A stretch of 64,000 bases of DNA from Curvularia sp. ZM96 (lineage: Eukaryota; Ascomycota; Dothideomycetes; Pleosporales; Pleosporaceae): assembly GCA_022457065.1 (NCBI GenBank), contig JAJGBQ010000003.1, positions 1,860,001 to 1,924,000 on the forward strand, read 5' to 3'. Shown here in pieces: positions 46,114 to 56,061 of this stretch. The stretch's first letter is position 1, and the number at the start of each line of letters is the position of its first letter. The position numbers were made by a program, and so were the translations under genes. Below the pieces are notes generated by a model that was not told where the DNA came from, did not search any database, and saw nothing but the letters and a program-made list of their open reading frames with translations.

Positions 46114-46165
46114 TACAACCTCTTATATACTAGTTAAGCGCTTGCACCACGGAGCGCAGCCCCTT

Positions 46166-46361
46166 ACAGCCATTAGCGATTGCGGCTTCACCCTTACGCC
46201 CAGCTGCGCAACGGATTTGAGCAGCCCCACTTTCCTTATATAGCTTAGCACAAGAAGTTAGCAGCAGAACCATCAGTGTGATTGGTCAATCCTCGATTTT
46301 CTGATGACTGGACTTTTGGAACACTGCCTACAGAGGTGAAGCCGCAATTGCTAACGACTGT
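46166..46361. repeat. Foldback with 27-bp arms
   Basis: Arms at 46,166-46,192 and 46,335-46,361 are inverted copies with 24 of 27 matches, all differences transitions. A direct repeat of CGGAGCGCAGCCCCTTACA links this area to 45,653. Possibly a decayed MITE. Confidence 0.7.
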
Positions 46362-46668
46362 AGCTACGGAAAGACTTTGCACTATTAAAACGAATGACTA
46401 AAGGTGAGTGTTAAAACCACAAAAACCCTAATTCTCTGAGCCAGTCTTTATCAACTGCCTATGAGAAGTGTTAAGGGACACTGCTAAAACATGAACGATT
46501 CAAGCGAGTACAAGGGACGCTCAAGTACAAGAACCGCCAATCACTAGTTCTTAGTGCCATATCTCTTAACTGCCTTAAACACCATAGGCAAGTCGCGACT
46601 ATCCTATGCGGACGATCCATTCTTTGCTTGAAGTCGAGCAGCCTTAGCATCCTAGAGCAGTATTAACG

Positions 46669-47276
46669 CTAACGATCTCCAGAGTAGCTTAGCAAATTAC
46701 CTACCACTTTAATTGTTTGAGTGATTGGACCACTATCTGACACGACCACAGCGCCGTTCTGCAACAACCAAGCTTCTGCATCAGCTGGCGCTACCTTCTT
46801 AAAAGCCTCGTGTAGCTCAGTAAAGGAAGCCGAACGCGCTTTGGCCGTATCGTGACTAATCATCAGGTGCTGGCCATCGCCAATCGTAATGCCAAAAATA
46901 TCGATTGCTTGGCTTGAGGTGCACTTTTGCTCTTCAGCGGAGGCGCGAGACATCTTGTTGCTGATGGTGTAGAAGGAACCGCCAGTATATTCAGCAACAT
47001 CCGCGGAACAGCAAAGATTTCCAGAACTCCCTGCAGTGCAAGCGCTGAGGCCGCATAAACTGTTAGTACCATTCCAACAGCAACATCGAGAGGTTCCTTT
47101 AGAATCTGCACAGCTTTTCCGCCAGCATTGCCGTAATAGCATGTTAAAGCGCCAATATTCTAGCAACCCCCGAAACAAGAATAGCAGCGCTCTTCGCTAT
47201 AGAAGAGAATCTGAATGCCGGCTGTGATGGCCGCGAAGGAGGAAAATGTGAAGACAAGTTGACTAAGGGAACGCAT
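46669..47276 (-). pseudogene. Broken gene for a cysteine-rich secreted protein
   Basis: The frame opened by an ATG at 47,276 begins with a convincing signal peptide (MRSLSQLVFTFSSFAAITAG) and a CYSCFGGC cluster, then meets TAG. The second frame, open from 47,178 to 46,669, is Cys-rich in its first half (RCCCWNGTNSLCG, GNLCC) and ends in an ordered-looking C-terminus. The two halves are in different frames, so the gene seems frameshifted unless an unusual intron joins them. Small secreted Cys-rich proteins in such regions are often effector candidates, which is inference only. Confidence 0.45.
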
Positions 47277-47659
47277 AGTAGAAGAACTTACATGTAAGAG
47301 TAATTACTTTCGAAGAATGGATTGCGAAGTTGCTCAAAAGCACTTTGGTGATGAAGATTACTGTATTGAGCAGCTCCACTTTAGATGATATCTTGTGTGG
47401 GTATGCCTTGGCCTGTAGTCTTAGGAAAACGTTGTTGAGACGCGGCTGTGAGGCGTTGTTGCCGCTTACCCGCTACACGAGCCGTGTAGCCCGCGGAGCT
47501 AATTAAAGTTTGCCAGGTGCCATTCCACAAACGTCATATGACATACTAGCCTAATGCTTGGGAGTAAGTCGTTTACTTACTGGGGGTAGGTCGAATACCC
47601 TCTCCGCTATATCATGCGCCATGGTCACTCACAAAGCGCGCAGAATATCTATCCTAGTA

Positions 47660-48325
47660 ACGTACATCCCGCATAACCGAGAAACCCGCCTCACCGAGAT
47701 GGATTTGCTGTCCAACCTCCTGATTCCTTTCACCGCACACTTATCGAGCTATATCTAACGTAAGACTTATCTCTAGATACTATCACTCTTCTTAATAGTA
47801 TGTAATATAAAAAATACAATTGTTTTCTTTGTGCTATTCGTCCTTTAATGCGCAACGTCTATAGGCTCTCTTCCTCTGTATCCCTGCATCACTATAGCGA
47901 TTGGGATATTTCTTAAGCTCGGGATAGTAAGATAATAGATTTATAGTTAAGGCACACTAATCTACATGTTGAACGCATCTAGCAACAGAAATGACGCCTT
48001 CCGCGAGTTTCTCCGTGTTAAGCATACCATGCCAAGAGTGATGTACGCTAACGTCGCGATCTAGCGCGCTTATATAAGATATAATAGAAAACAAGTCACA
48101 GGCTTTATATACCGCGCTATGCCTAGTTAATCCACACTAGCGCTGCTTTAGGTTGTCTATAAAGAGCACAGACTAGCTGTCTATACCCGCTAGCGGGCAT
48201 CGCTTACTGCCTATTCCCATCCTGACGCTAGCTCACTCACTTCACAAGGCGGTGCTGACACGTGACTCACTGCTTTGGGTTGCAGAATAGCAATCGTTGT
48301 CGCCAGCGCGCTTGCTAGTGGACTA
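47660..48325 (+). repeat. Left terminal inverted repeat of unit 2
   Basis: The first 45 bases match both right-hand copies nearly perfectly (CCGAGAAACCCGCCTCACCG). Homology continues at lower identity to the conserved inner block around GTTGTCGCCAGCGCGCTTGC. Confidence 0.85.
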
Positions 48326-49147
48326 GCTTCCACATTCTTGGCCTTCAATCCCTCAAACGAATTTGTGCCTAGTGCTTGAGTCAATATTTATCTTTCAACA
48401 GTCAACCGCCGTAGCTGGACATTGACACTCTTTCTTGACAACACTAACAACGATTGCATATTTGAGAGAAATTAGAGCAGACACTTTGATCTTTTACGTC
48501 TTTGTGAGTAGTTATAGTATCTTGATCGTAATTTGGCTAAACACACGTTAGATTGCGACCCCAAGATGGCGTACATATTAACTTAATTAACTGATTAGAA
48601 ATGATTCGATTCAATTCATTCCAATCTCCAGAACAGCACAGCATGAGCTTCTATAAGTAATGGAAGCAGTGATGTGTAGATACAGTACTGGCCGGGCTGT
48701 AGGACCATCAAGCTATGCGCGTTCATGTCATGGGAGTACTTAGCTGATGGAGCAGCTTCATTTATGATTGGACGGCAAGAAATTCTTATCTGCTAAATCG
48801 ATTTAGCGGTTGTCACGCTGTTGTCGCTGCAAAATGCTTACAGAGTTTGTACGCGTTAGCTGCAGCAGAGCAACGAGAAGCAGCTGCAGTTGTTAACTGC
48901 ATGGCGCTCGAGCGTTAAGCGCATCGATACTAATAGATAATGTGCTTGATTACTACATAGCCAATTATTGCGAGACATGCCATCATAATCTGCAACCTAT
49001 CAACTTCCATTCCCTGTCAGCGAGAAACCGGCCTTGTGAAGATAATCTCTGAATTAGCAAGTGGGTCTTGTCTTCCATATATTGATCTACTGCTGTCTAG
49101 GTCTGAAGTTTTATAAACACGTTTTGCAGGAGATATCATTTAAAACC
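48326..49147. other. Intergenic, no feature seen
   Basis: AT-rich, with no supported ORF on either strand. Confidence 0.4.
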
Positions 49148-49568
49148 CTAATGCCCAACGGCTATCATATGGCCATTTGCTGCATCCTGGGTGAAAAACT
49201 TCTTGCCGCATGTCTTGCAAGGGATTTTGGGGCTCCCGTGTCCAGTGGCTGCCATGTGGCCGTTTGCTGCATCCTGGTTGAAAAACTTCTTGGCGCATGT
49301 CTTGCAAGGGATGTTGGGGCTCCCATGTCCAGTGGCTGTCATGTGACCATTTGCTGCATCCTGGGTGAAAAACTTCTTGGCGCATGTCTTGCAAGGGATG
49401 TTGGGGTTCCCATGTCCAGTGGCTGTCATGTGACCATTTGCTGCATCCTGGTTGAAAAACTTCTTGGCGCATGTCTTGCAAGGGATGTTGGGGCTCCCAT
49501 GTCCAGTGGCTGTCATGTGACCATTTGCTGAATCCTGTGTGAGAAACTTCCTGGTGCAGGTTTGGCAT
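49148..49568 (-). repeat. 87-bp tandem zinc-finger repeat
   Basis: Five C-x2-C-x12-H-x5-H fingers encoded by nearly identical 87-bp units. The His-x5-His spacing and ATGH ending resemble U1/JAZ-like or UBX/OTU1-type fingers rather than classical transcription-factor fingers. Confidence 0.85.
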
Positions 49569-51180
49569 CCCAGTTGTGGTCCTTTTATGTTGGGCTGATT
49601 CAAACTATCACTCCGCCTGCCGAGAGGCGAAGCAGTAGCATGCTCTTTTGAAGGGTTTTTTTTTTGTTGCTTAGATCCTGCTGCAGCATCAGCGCCGATA
49701 CATTGCCAAACAGAAGAAAATTGTTATACTAACCAACTGCCTCTCGGATCACTTCTTCCATGGTGCGGATCTTAGCTATCTCTGATGCTGGTATGACTGA
49801 CAGCAACTCCTTGAGATTCTGCATGCTGTCAGCCGTCAGGCCATGCGCCAAAGTCTCTGCGCCAAGTTGACACGAACCGTCTTAAGCGCTTGGATCTCTG
49901 TATCTTGGGCGACGAAGTGGCCCATAGTGGGGATGCCTCGGAGACTGAAGTCGATCTTATGCTTGCTAACACCTGGCGCGCTTAGCTAAGCTTGCAAAAC
50001 ATAGCAGGGACTACCTTAATGTATAGTTACATTGAGATCGCGCCCAAACGAGCTGAGGAGACGCATCAACCATGCCCTCGATTACTTCAGCTACTGTCTG
50101 AAAGTCTTCCTCTTTTGCATCTTCGAACTTGTTCATATCAAAATGAGTCCGCGAGAGTGACCGCTTCTCCGTCGAGTCAGAGGGATCTAGACATCCAGCA
50201 TGCTGGCTGACTACAAACCTCTGTAACTGTTAGCATTACTATCATATACCGTGTCTAGCTAACTTACAATCCGATCTTGCTTGCCTACGATCCTCCCTAC
50301 GTTGCTCGACTTCAGCTCAAAGAAGCAGACGATCTGAGTCTTATTTTCCTGGCCCCGCATCTTCTTCAGGAAGTTGTCGACCAAGTCTTGCAGATATGCA
50401 TTCCCTGGCTGCAGCACCTCAAGGGCGGCAGGCTGCACCTGGTCGTCGTGGTACTCACGCCGTGCTGCCTCTAGCATCTCCATCTGGTTCATCCCCTCGG
50501 CGCCTCGAAACGGGGTACCGAAGAAGACTAGGCCAGTCGTCGACGAGAACAGCCCAGGCCATTCGTCTGGGTACTGTTCGGCTTCTAGGAGTGCCTGTGG
50601 AGCGTTTAGCGACTGCCATGTCTATGTCTAGTGTGCTCCCTCACCTTAAGCACAACCAGCCCGCCAAAGCAATGTGCTACAAACACCAGCGGACGGAACG
50701 GAACATTCTAACCAAGTCAGCAGATACGCGACGCCTACTAAGCACGAGCTGGCACCTTTCTCTGCCGCTTCAACGCTCTCAGCAGCCGCTCGGCCACGGT
50801 GGTCGCACTCTGCTGCATCGCCTCCTGGCCGAACCACTGCGACTCATATCCGTACCGCATGATGCGTGCGTTAGGCGCTACCGCTGGCAGCATGTCGTCT
50901 TCGACGAGCCAGTTGCGCCATTGCGGCTCTTCTGCCGTGCCGGCGTTCTTGCACCAGCTGTCGTCGGGATGGGCGCCGAGACCATGGACTGCAACAACAC
51001 TAGCCGGTCAGCTAGGAGTTGTGGCCAAACGGACATTGCAGGCAAACGTACTCTATGTTCTGCGCTTCTTTCGGTGCTTCGCGGAGCACCCTTAGACCTA
51101 TGTCTTTGTTAGTGACTGGCCGAACCTAGTTCCGTGTTAGCCTCGGTGCTCGCCTCGCTTCCTATGCTGGGTCTCACCAT
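49148..51180 (-). pseudogene. SesB esterase gene with deleted NB-ARC and C2H2 finger array (copy 3)
   Basis: Exon by exon this is a homologue of the intact copies: ATG at 51,180, then DIGLRVL, VHGLGAHPDDSW, AHCFGGLVVLK, FLGTP-like FFGTPFRGAEGM, THFDMNKF. One extra base in exon 2 (near 51,060) shifts the frame. After the esterase part, an NB-ARC remnant (SKHKIDFSLRGIPTMGHFVA) lacks the P-loop and is frameshifted near 49,850. It is then spliced to five C2H2 fingers of 29 residues (CKTCAKKFFNQDAANGHMTA, His-x5-His spacing) that remain fully open at 49,603-49,148. The finger array is intact, while the gene as a whole looks broken. Confidence 0.75.
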
Positions 51181-51514
51181 TGCTAATCATAAAGAAGCAG
51201 CGTCTGCTCACTCCGTCGGATGAGGTCTTGGAGGCGACAGGAAGGGGTGAATGAGAGGGAAGAAAGTGGAAGGAAAGAAAAGGTGGAATAGAAGCAGAGA
51301 GAGCGGCACAGCGACATGAGCAGCCAGGCTGAGATGCAAGGCTGAGACAAGGCTGAGCGTCGTGAGCGTTGGCTGTCGTCGCGCTGCGCCGCACCGCCTT
51401 CACCTGCATCGAGCTGGCTGGCTTGCGCCAACTTGTGCGGCAGGAAGCCATTACCGTTGCAAACCACACAAAGGCGCATTCTGTGAATGATGCCGTGTTG
51501 TCGCGTTCTCTACT

Positions 51515-51892
51515 ATGCTATCTTCTGTCTCGCGTTATGTATTTCTCCTGACCGTTAGTAACGTTACTGGCCGTCAACTCGATTACTGTGATATCATTTG
51601 CTGTGCCTTCTCATGTGTTGAATTCTCATTAGGGCATTTGTCGTTGGGAACATCTACGCGCTGCCTGGCTGCTGCTATCATTAGACCCTACCTAGTACGC
51701 ACCTCCACTGACATAGACAGAGCTACCCTGGCGCTGGCACAAGATCTACCTCACGGCGTACCCAGAACATACGCTGCCATAGCAGAACTAACTAACTTTC
51801 TTCTTTCTACCATTCACCACCGTGATCGAGGCGGTAGTAGTTCACTTGACGTTAGCAGCTTGTATCATCTTAACTCTATTTACAGCCCATAA
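51515..51892 (+). pseudogene. Fragment of a pogo-type transposase N-terminus
   Basis: The second half of a 125-codon frame reads DIDRATLALAQDLPHGVPRT, then YAAIAEL and STIHHRDRG. This is like the helix-turn-helix start of fungal pogo transposases (ALALAQ, then a PRTYAAIAEH-like helix, then STLHHRARGR). The rest of the enzyme is missing. Recognised from memory, modest certainty. Confidence 0.5.
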
Positions 51893-51992
51893 TAGATAAT
51901 ACAGTTAGCTACGTTTACATTCATCGTTTCTCGCCTCTTGTTGACCTATGCATCGATGCCCCTCCTTACTAGGCCCTGCATCTTCTACTCAG

Positions 51993-52955
51993 CTAGCATC
52001 TGCACGCGTTGTGCCCTTTGCTCCGCTCCTCTAGTTTCCGTCTTATGGTATACACCCACTCATCTAAGAACATCCACAGCCAAAGCGCCCCAAACCACAC
52101 TGCGATAATAACAATACCTACAAGGCTGAGTGCGCTAAACCAGCGAGATGCGTGCCAGACTAAAGTCCAATGAACAGCTATAGTTTGATCAGCTGCAAGT
52201 GCAACCTGCATCGAGTTGAGAGCTGTAGATACTACAGCAAATACAAACAGTATAGGGCCGTAGAGGCGCGCAAAGTAATCTCCATATTGTCCATGCACCT
52301 GCTCGAAGTGGAACTTGCGCAGGAGTAGAGGCGCGTAGAAGTTGAGTCGCGTCAGTCTCAGCTCACCGAAGTAGTACCTCCTTGACACAGCCGCATCCTC
52401 AATATGGCGAAGATCTCCAGCAAATCGACAGAAGGATGGCCAATCGACGTCGCTAGGGACGAGGCGAAGGTGGTCCTGCTGAGCAATATGGAAGTCCGAC
52501 TCATGTCGTATTAAGTAGCGATATGTGCGAAGGAAGCCGGTCGCTGCTGCGCGAAGACTACTTTGGCCGTCACCTAACGATCCTAGTTTTTGGTCTAGAT
52601 ACGTTTCCCAGAAAGCATGCGATAGAAGGTACCGTGGGATAGGCTTAACGAATATGCGGTCGTGGATCCACACGAGGTGAAGACGAGGGTCTTCTGTGAC
52701 AACAATCTCACGGCCTTTAACGCGTTGGTGGTGCAACGGGTTCACGTTGGCGCTTGACAAGGTTGTCATGATCCAAAGACGCGGCGCTATACTCTCAAGA
52801 TCTTGTGCCCACAGATCATCTTCGAGGCACTGTCTTGTAAGACTAAGGTCGTTGAGTAGAATGGAAGGTTGGCCAGGCAAGGTCGCGGGCGAGGATGCGC
52901 CAGGTTGGGGCTCTAGATTGCGTACAAGCTGATTTACTTTCGAGAACGGTGGCAT
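51993..52955 (-). CDS. Fungal membrane protein, DUF6601-like
   Basis: A single 320-aa frame. Soluble N-terminal two thirds contain HHQRVKGREIVVTEDPRLHL, VWIHDRIFVKPIPRYLLS and AFWETYL, which I associate with the fungal family DUF6601. Two hydrophobic segments near the C-terminus (YGPILFVFAVVSTALNSMQV and ALSLVGIVIIAVWFGALWLW) are followed by a short basic tail. Function is unknown. It lies between two SesB-type genes inside unit 2 and appears intact. Confidence 0.8.
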   Translation of the reverse strand: MPPFSKVNQLVRNLEPQPGASSPATLPGQPSILLNDLSLTRQCLEDDLWAQDLESIAPRLWIMTTLSSANVNPLHHQRVKGREIVVTEDPRLHLVWIHDRIFVKPIPRYLLSHAFWETYLDQKLGSLGDGQSSLRAAATGFLRTYRYLIRHESDFHIAQQDHLRLVPSDVDWPSFCRFAGDLRHIEDAAVSRRYYFGELRLTRLNFYAPLLLRKFHFEQVHGQYGDYFARLYGPILFVFAVVSTALNSMQVALAADQTIAVHWTLVWHASRWFSALSLVGIVIIAVWFGALWLWMFLDEWVYTIRRKLEERSKGHNACRC

Positions 52956-53277
52956 AGTGGCGTCGAATAGGGAGGAAATAGAAGAAGTTTAGTTTCGACC
53001 TTTGAAGCAGTATTCCGTGTAGACTACTCTGGCAGGCGCAGGCCCCCACCCCACCAGGCGCTTGCCGACACAGGCGGCAGTCAGCCTGAGGCTTCTGCCC
53101 TGCGCCTCAGCCTTGCATCTCAGCCTTACATCTCAACCGGGCTGCTCGCGTCGCTGTCCCGCCCTCTGCCTTGCTCTCTCCTCTTCTCTCCTCCTATCTG
53201 CCGGCTGCTGTCATCTCACTCCACTACTAAATCCTTATTCAACAGCTTGAGCAGACGTTGCTTCATTGCGTATAGCC

Positions 53278-54811
53278 ATGGTGGGTCGAACGCGGAACGG
53301 AGCGTGCCAGCGCTAACGCGGAACCAGGTCCGACCAGTAACAGATCAGGACATCGGCCTAAAGGTGCTTCGCGACGCGCCAGCGGACACAGCCGATATCG
53401 AGTACGCTCACTACTGCGACACTCTATTACCTCAGCCTATGCTAATCCTCCCAGCAGTATCGTCGCGATCCACGGCATCGGCGCGCACCCAGACGACACT
53501 TGGTGCAAGCATGTTGGCCCAGCAGAGAGCCCGCAGCGTGTCAACTGGCTCGAGGCGGAGAACATGCTGCCAGCAGCTGCTCCGCACGCGCGCATCATGC
53601 GGTACGGATACCAGTCACAGTGGTTTGGAGAAGGTGCGATGCGGCAGAGGGTATCGACAGTAGCCGAGCGGCTGCTGCTGGCCCTGCGTAGGAGAAGAGA
53701 GGTGGACGCCCTCAGCTAGACATCGCGGCTGCTGTTACTGACTCTACTAGAAATATCCGTACCGCCCACTAATCTTCATCGCACACTGCTTTGGCGGGCT
53801 GGTTGTGCTAAAGGTAAGCAGGTGCAGCGTGGCGAGGGACAGCGCACGGCTAAGGCTTAACAGGCACTCATAGATGCTCGACACGACGAGAGCGAGTGGC
53901 CTGGCACATTTACATCGACTACTGGCCTCATCTTCCTCGGCACGCCTTTTCGCGGCGCTGAGGGAATGAGCCAGGTGGAGATGCTGGCGGCGGCGCAGCG
54001 CGAGTACCAGCAGGACGAGATCCAGCCAGAGGTGCTGAAGATACTAGAGCCGGGCAACGAGTTCCTGCAAGAGGTGGTGGACCAGTTCGGGAGGACGCGG
54101 AAGCAGGCAAATAAGGCGCAAGTTGCCTGCTTCTACGAGCTCAAGACAAGCAATGTAGGAAGGATTGTGGGCAAGATAGGCCGGACGGTAGGTAGAAGGC
54201 AACTACGCATTTACTAAGACTAACTATATTTACAGAGGTTTGTCGTAAGCGAGAGCTCCGGCTGTCTTGACCTATCTGATGCGACGAGGAAGTACTCTCT
54301 CTCGCGGACCCACTTCGACATGAACAAATTCAGCAGTCCCACAGAAGAAGACTTTGAGACAGTGTGCGAAGTGATCGAAACTATGGTGCAAGCCTCTCGG
54401 AAAGATGTTAACCTAAACTTGAGTGAGTAGCTTATAGCCTTGATAGCTTAATATTCACTAATGCAACGTGTGTGAGAAACAGTTATGAAAAGCCCGAGCC
54501 TCCAAAATACGTTAAGATCAGTTTATCCACCTCTACCTAGTGTGCACATGTCGAATGGTTCGCAAGAGTTAGAGCAGGTTGCGCAACCAAACCCTTCTAC
54601 CTTGGTATCTCAAAAGTCTAAACGCAACAAGAAAGCTATAATGGTCTCGAGAACACCAAACGAGTGGTCGTCTGCAGAAGATGAAAGACTTTTAAGTATA
54701 GTTCAAAAGATGGAACCTTTGATTTGGGCACGTGTGGCAGAGTCTTTCGAGAAACGCTCTCCCTTCGCATGCCGAAAGCGGTTCGAGAAGGTGACCGGAC
54801 GAAATTGTTGA
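53278..54811 (+). CDS. SesB-type esterase fused to a Myb/SANT-like domain (copy 1)
   Basis: Seven exons keep frame with consensus splice sites: 53,278-53,280, 53,328-53,401, 53,458-53,701, 53,751-53,813, 53,864-54,187, 54,236-54,422 and 54,483-54,811, 407 aa. The first 300 residues are an alpha/beta hydrolase: IVAIHGIGAHPDDTW, nucleophile elbow AHCFGGLVV with Cys where Ser is usual, GLIFLGTPFRGAEGM, and the His region THFDMNKF. After the last intron there is a basic linker (QKSKRNKKAIMVSR) and a Myb/SANT-like segment (EWSSAEDERLLSIVQKMEPL, then RKRFEKVTGR). NB-ARC and TPR parts are absent. SesB domains are N-terminal effectors of fungal NLRs. The Myb-like call is tentative. The ATG-only first exon follows the same pattern in all three copies. 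Confidence 0.75.
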
Positions 54812-55025
54812 GGCATGGGGGTCAGATCCCACATCAATACTTGAAACAGTCAACAACTTTGACATTTTCTACAAAGCCTTAGACAAGCTCGGGAGGGCTA
54901 GGCAAATGTACCAACGTGCTCAAGGTCGTGCCAGGAAAGCTATCTATCTAGATAGTTGGGTAGAAGAAGAAGAAGAAGAAAAAGAAGAAGAAGAAGAAGA
55001 AGAAGAAGAAGAAGAAGAAGAATAA
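54806..55025 (+). pseudogene. TPR remnant with poly-Glu tail
   Basis: Directly after copy 1, in another frame, are WGSDPTSILETVNNFDIFYK and LGRARQMYQRA, which match one TPR unit of the intact NLR (WGPDHTSTLDTVNNLGILYA). A GAA microsatellite encoding poly-Glu (54,964-55,022) and a stop follow. It shows that copy 1 once had, or was built next to, the TPR tail. Confidence 0.75.
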
Positions 55026-55264
55026 AAGCAGTTATACGCATCTATCACCACAGTATTGGCACAAAGCCATACTTCTTCACAAACCGAGGTTGACTTTGGA
55101 TTTTCGCCAACTTAGCTCACTTCGAGGCGAAAGAGGCTGCTAAAAACACTTAATTAGATGAGAGTGGGGATAGAGTAAGGCTTAAGAGGAGCGACTATAG
55201 CACGAATGTAGACCTAGGTACTGGAAGAAGCATAGCCTAACTAATTCAAGACCACAAATATAGA

Positions 55265-55912
55265 AGCCCGTTCACTAGTTAGCAAGTGCGCTGGCGACGA
55301 CTGCTGCTTTGCAACCTGAGGATATAAGTCACGTGTCGGCGCTAGCAGCGACTTGTGAAGCATGAAGCGATGTCCGCTAGCGGTCTTAGATAGCTAGCCT
55401 ACGCTATTTACAGAAGCTCTAAAGCAGCGCGGCAGTGTCGGCCAACTAGGCATAGCGCGGTATACAGTACACGTGTCCTATGTTTTATCCTAGCTTACAT
55501 GCACGCGCTAAACCATGACGCTAGCTTGCATTGTTCTTGGCATAGTATGCTCTGCGCGGAGAAACTCACGCAAGTGATTATTTCTATAGCTGAATGTATT
55601 CTGTATGCAGGAGGATGTGGCTTAACTATTAATGTATCATTGTACTACCCCGAGCATAAAAATAATCTTCATCGCTATAATAATACAGGGGTGTAGAGAA
55701 AGAGAGCTTGTAGACGCTGTGCCTGTAATTATAGATAGCATAACAAAGACGATTGTATTTTTTATATTACGCGCTATGTAGTAGAACAAGAGCAGCTAGA
55801 GAGTCATTCGATGCTAAGTATAGCCCGACAAGCCTGCGGGGAAGGGAAATATGAGGTTGGATAGCAAATCCATCTCGGTGAGGCGGGTTTCTCGGTTATG
55901 CGGGATGTACGT
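55265..55912 (-). repeat. Internal copy of the unit 2 terminal repeat
   Basis: Same orientation as the right end at 59,715-60,376, with TA at 55,913-55,914. It ends only 150 bp upstream of the NLR start codon. Sequence just after the TA matches the 5' flank of copy 1, so the repeat abuts the ancestral promoter. Confidence 0.85.
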
Positions 55913-56061
55913 TATCTCAGCCGAGCTGCTCGCGTTGCTGTCTCGCCCTCTACCTTGCTGTCTCCTCTTCTCTCCCCCTATCTGCCGGCTGCTGTCATCT
56001 CGCTCCACTATCGAATCCTCATTCAACAGCTTGAGCAGATGCCGCTTCATTGCGTGTAGTC

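Noticed and set aside
49061..49531. A 156-codon plus-strand frame with internal repeats
   Set aside because: It is the antisense of the zinc-finger array. The minus frame has perfect C2H2 spacing.
53278..54811. Treating SesB copy 1 as a truncated NLR pseudogene
   Set aside because: Every exon is open and splice sites are intact up to a stop after the Myb/SANT-like segment. Only the following TPR piece is a remnant.
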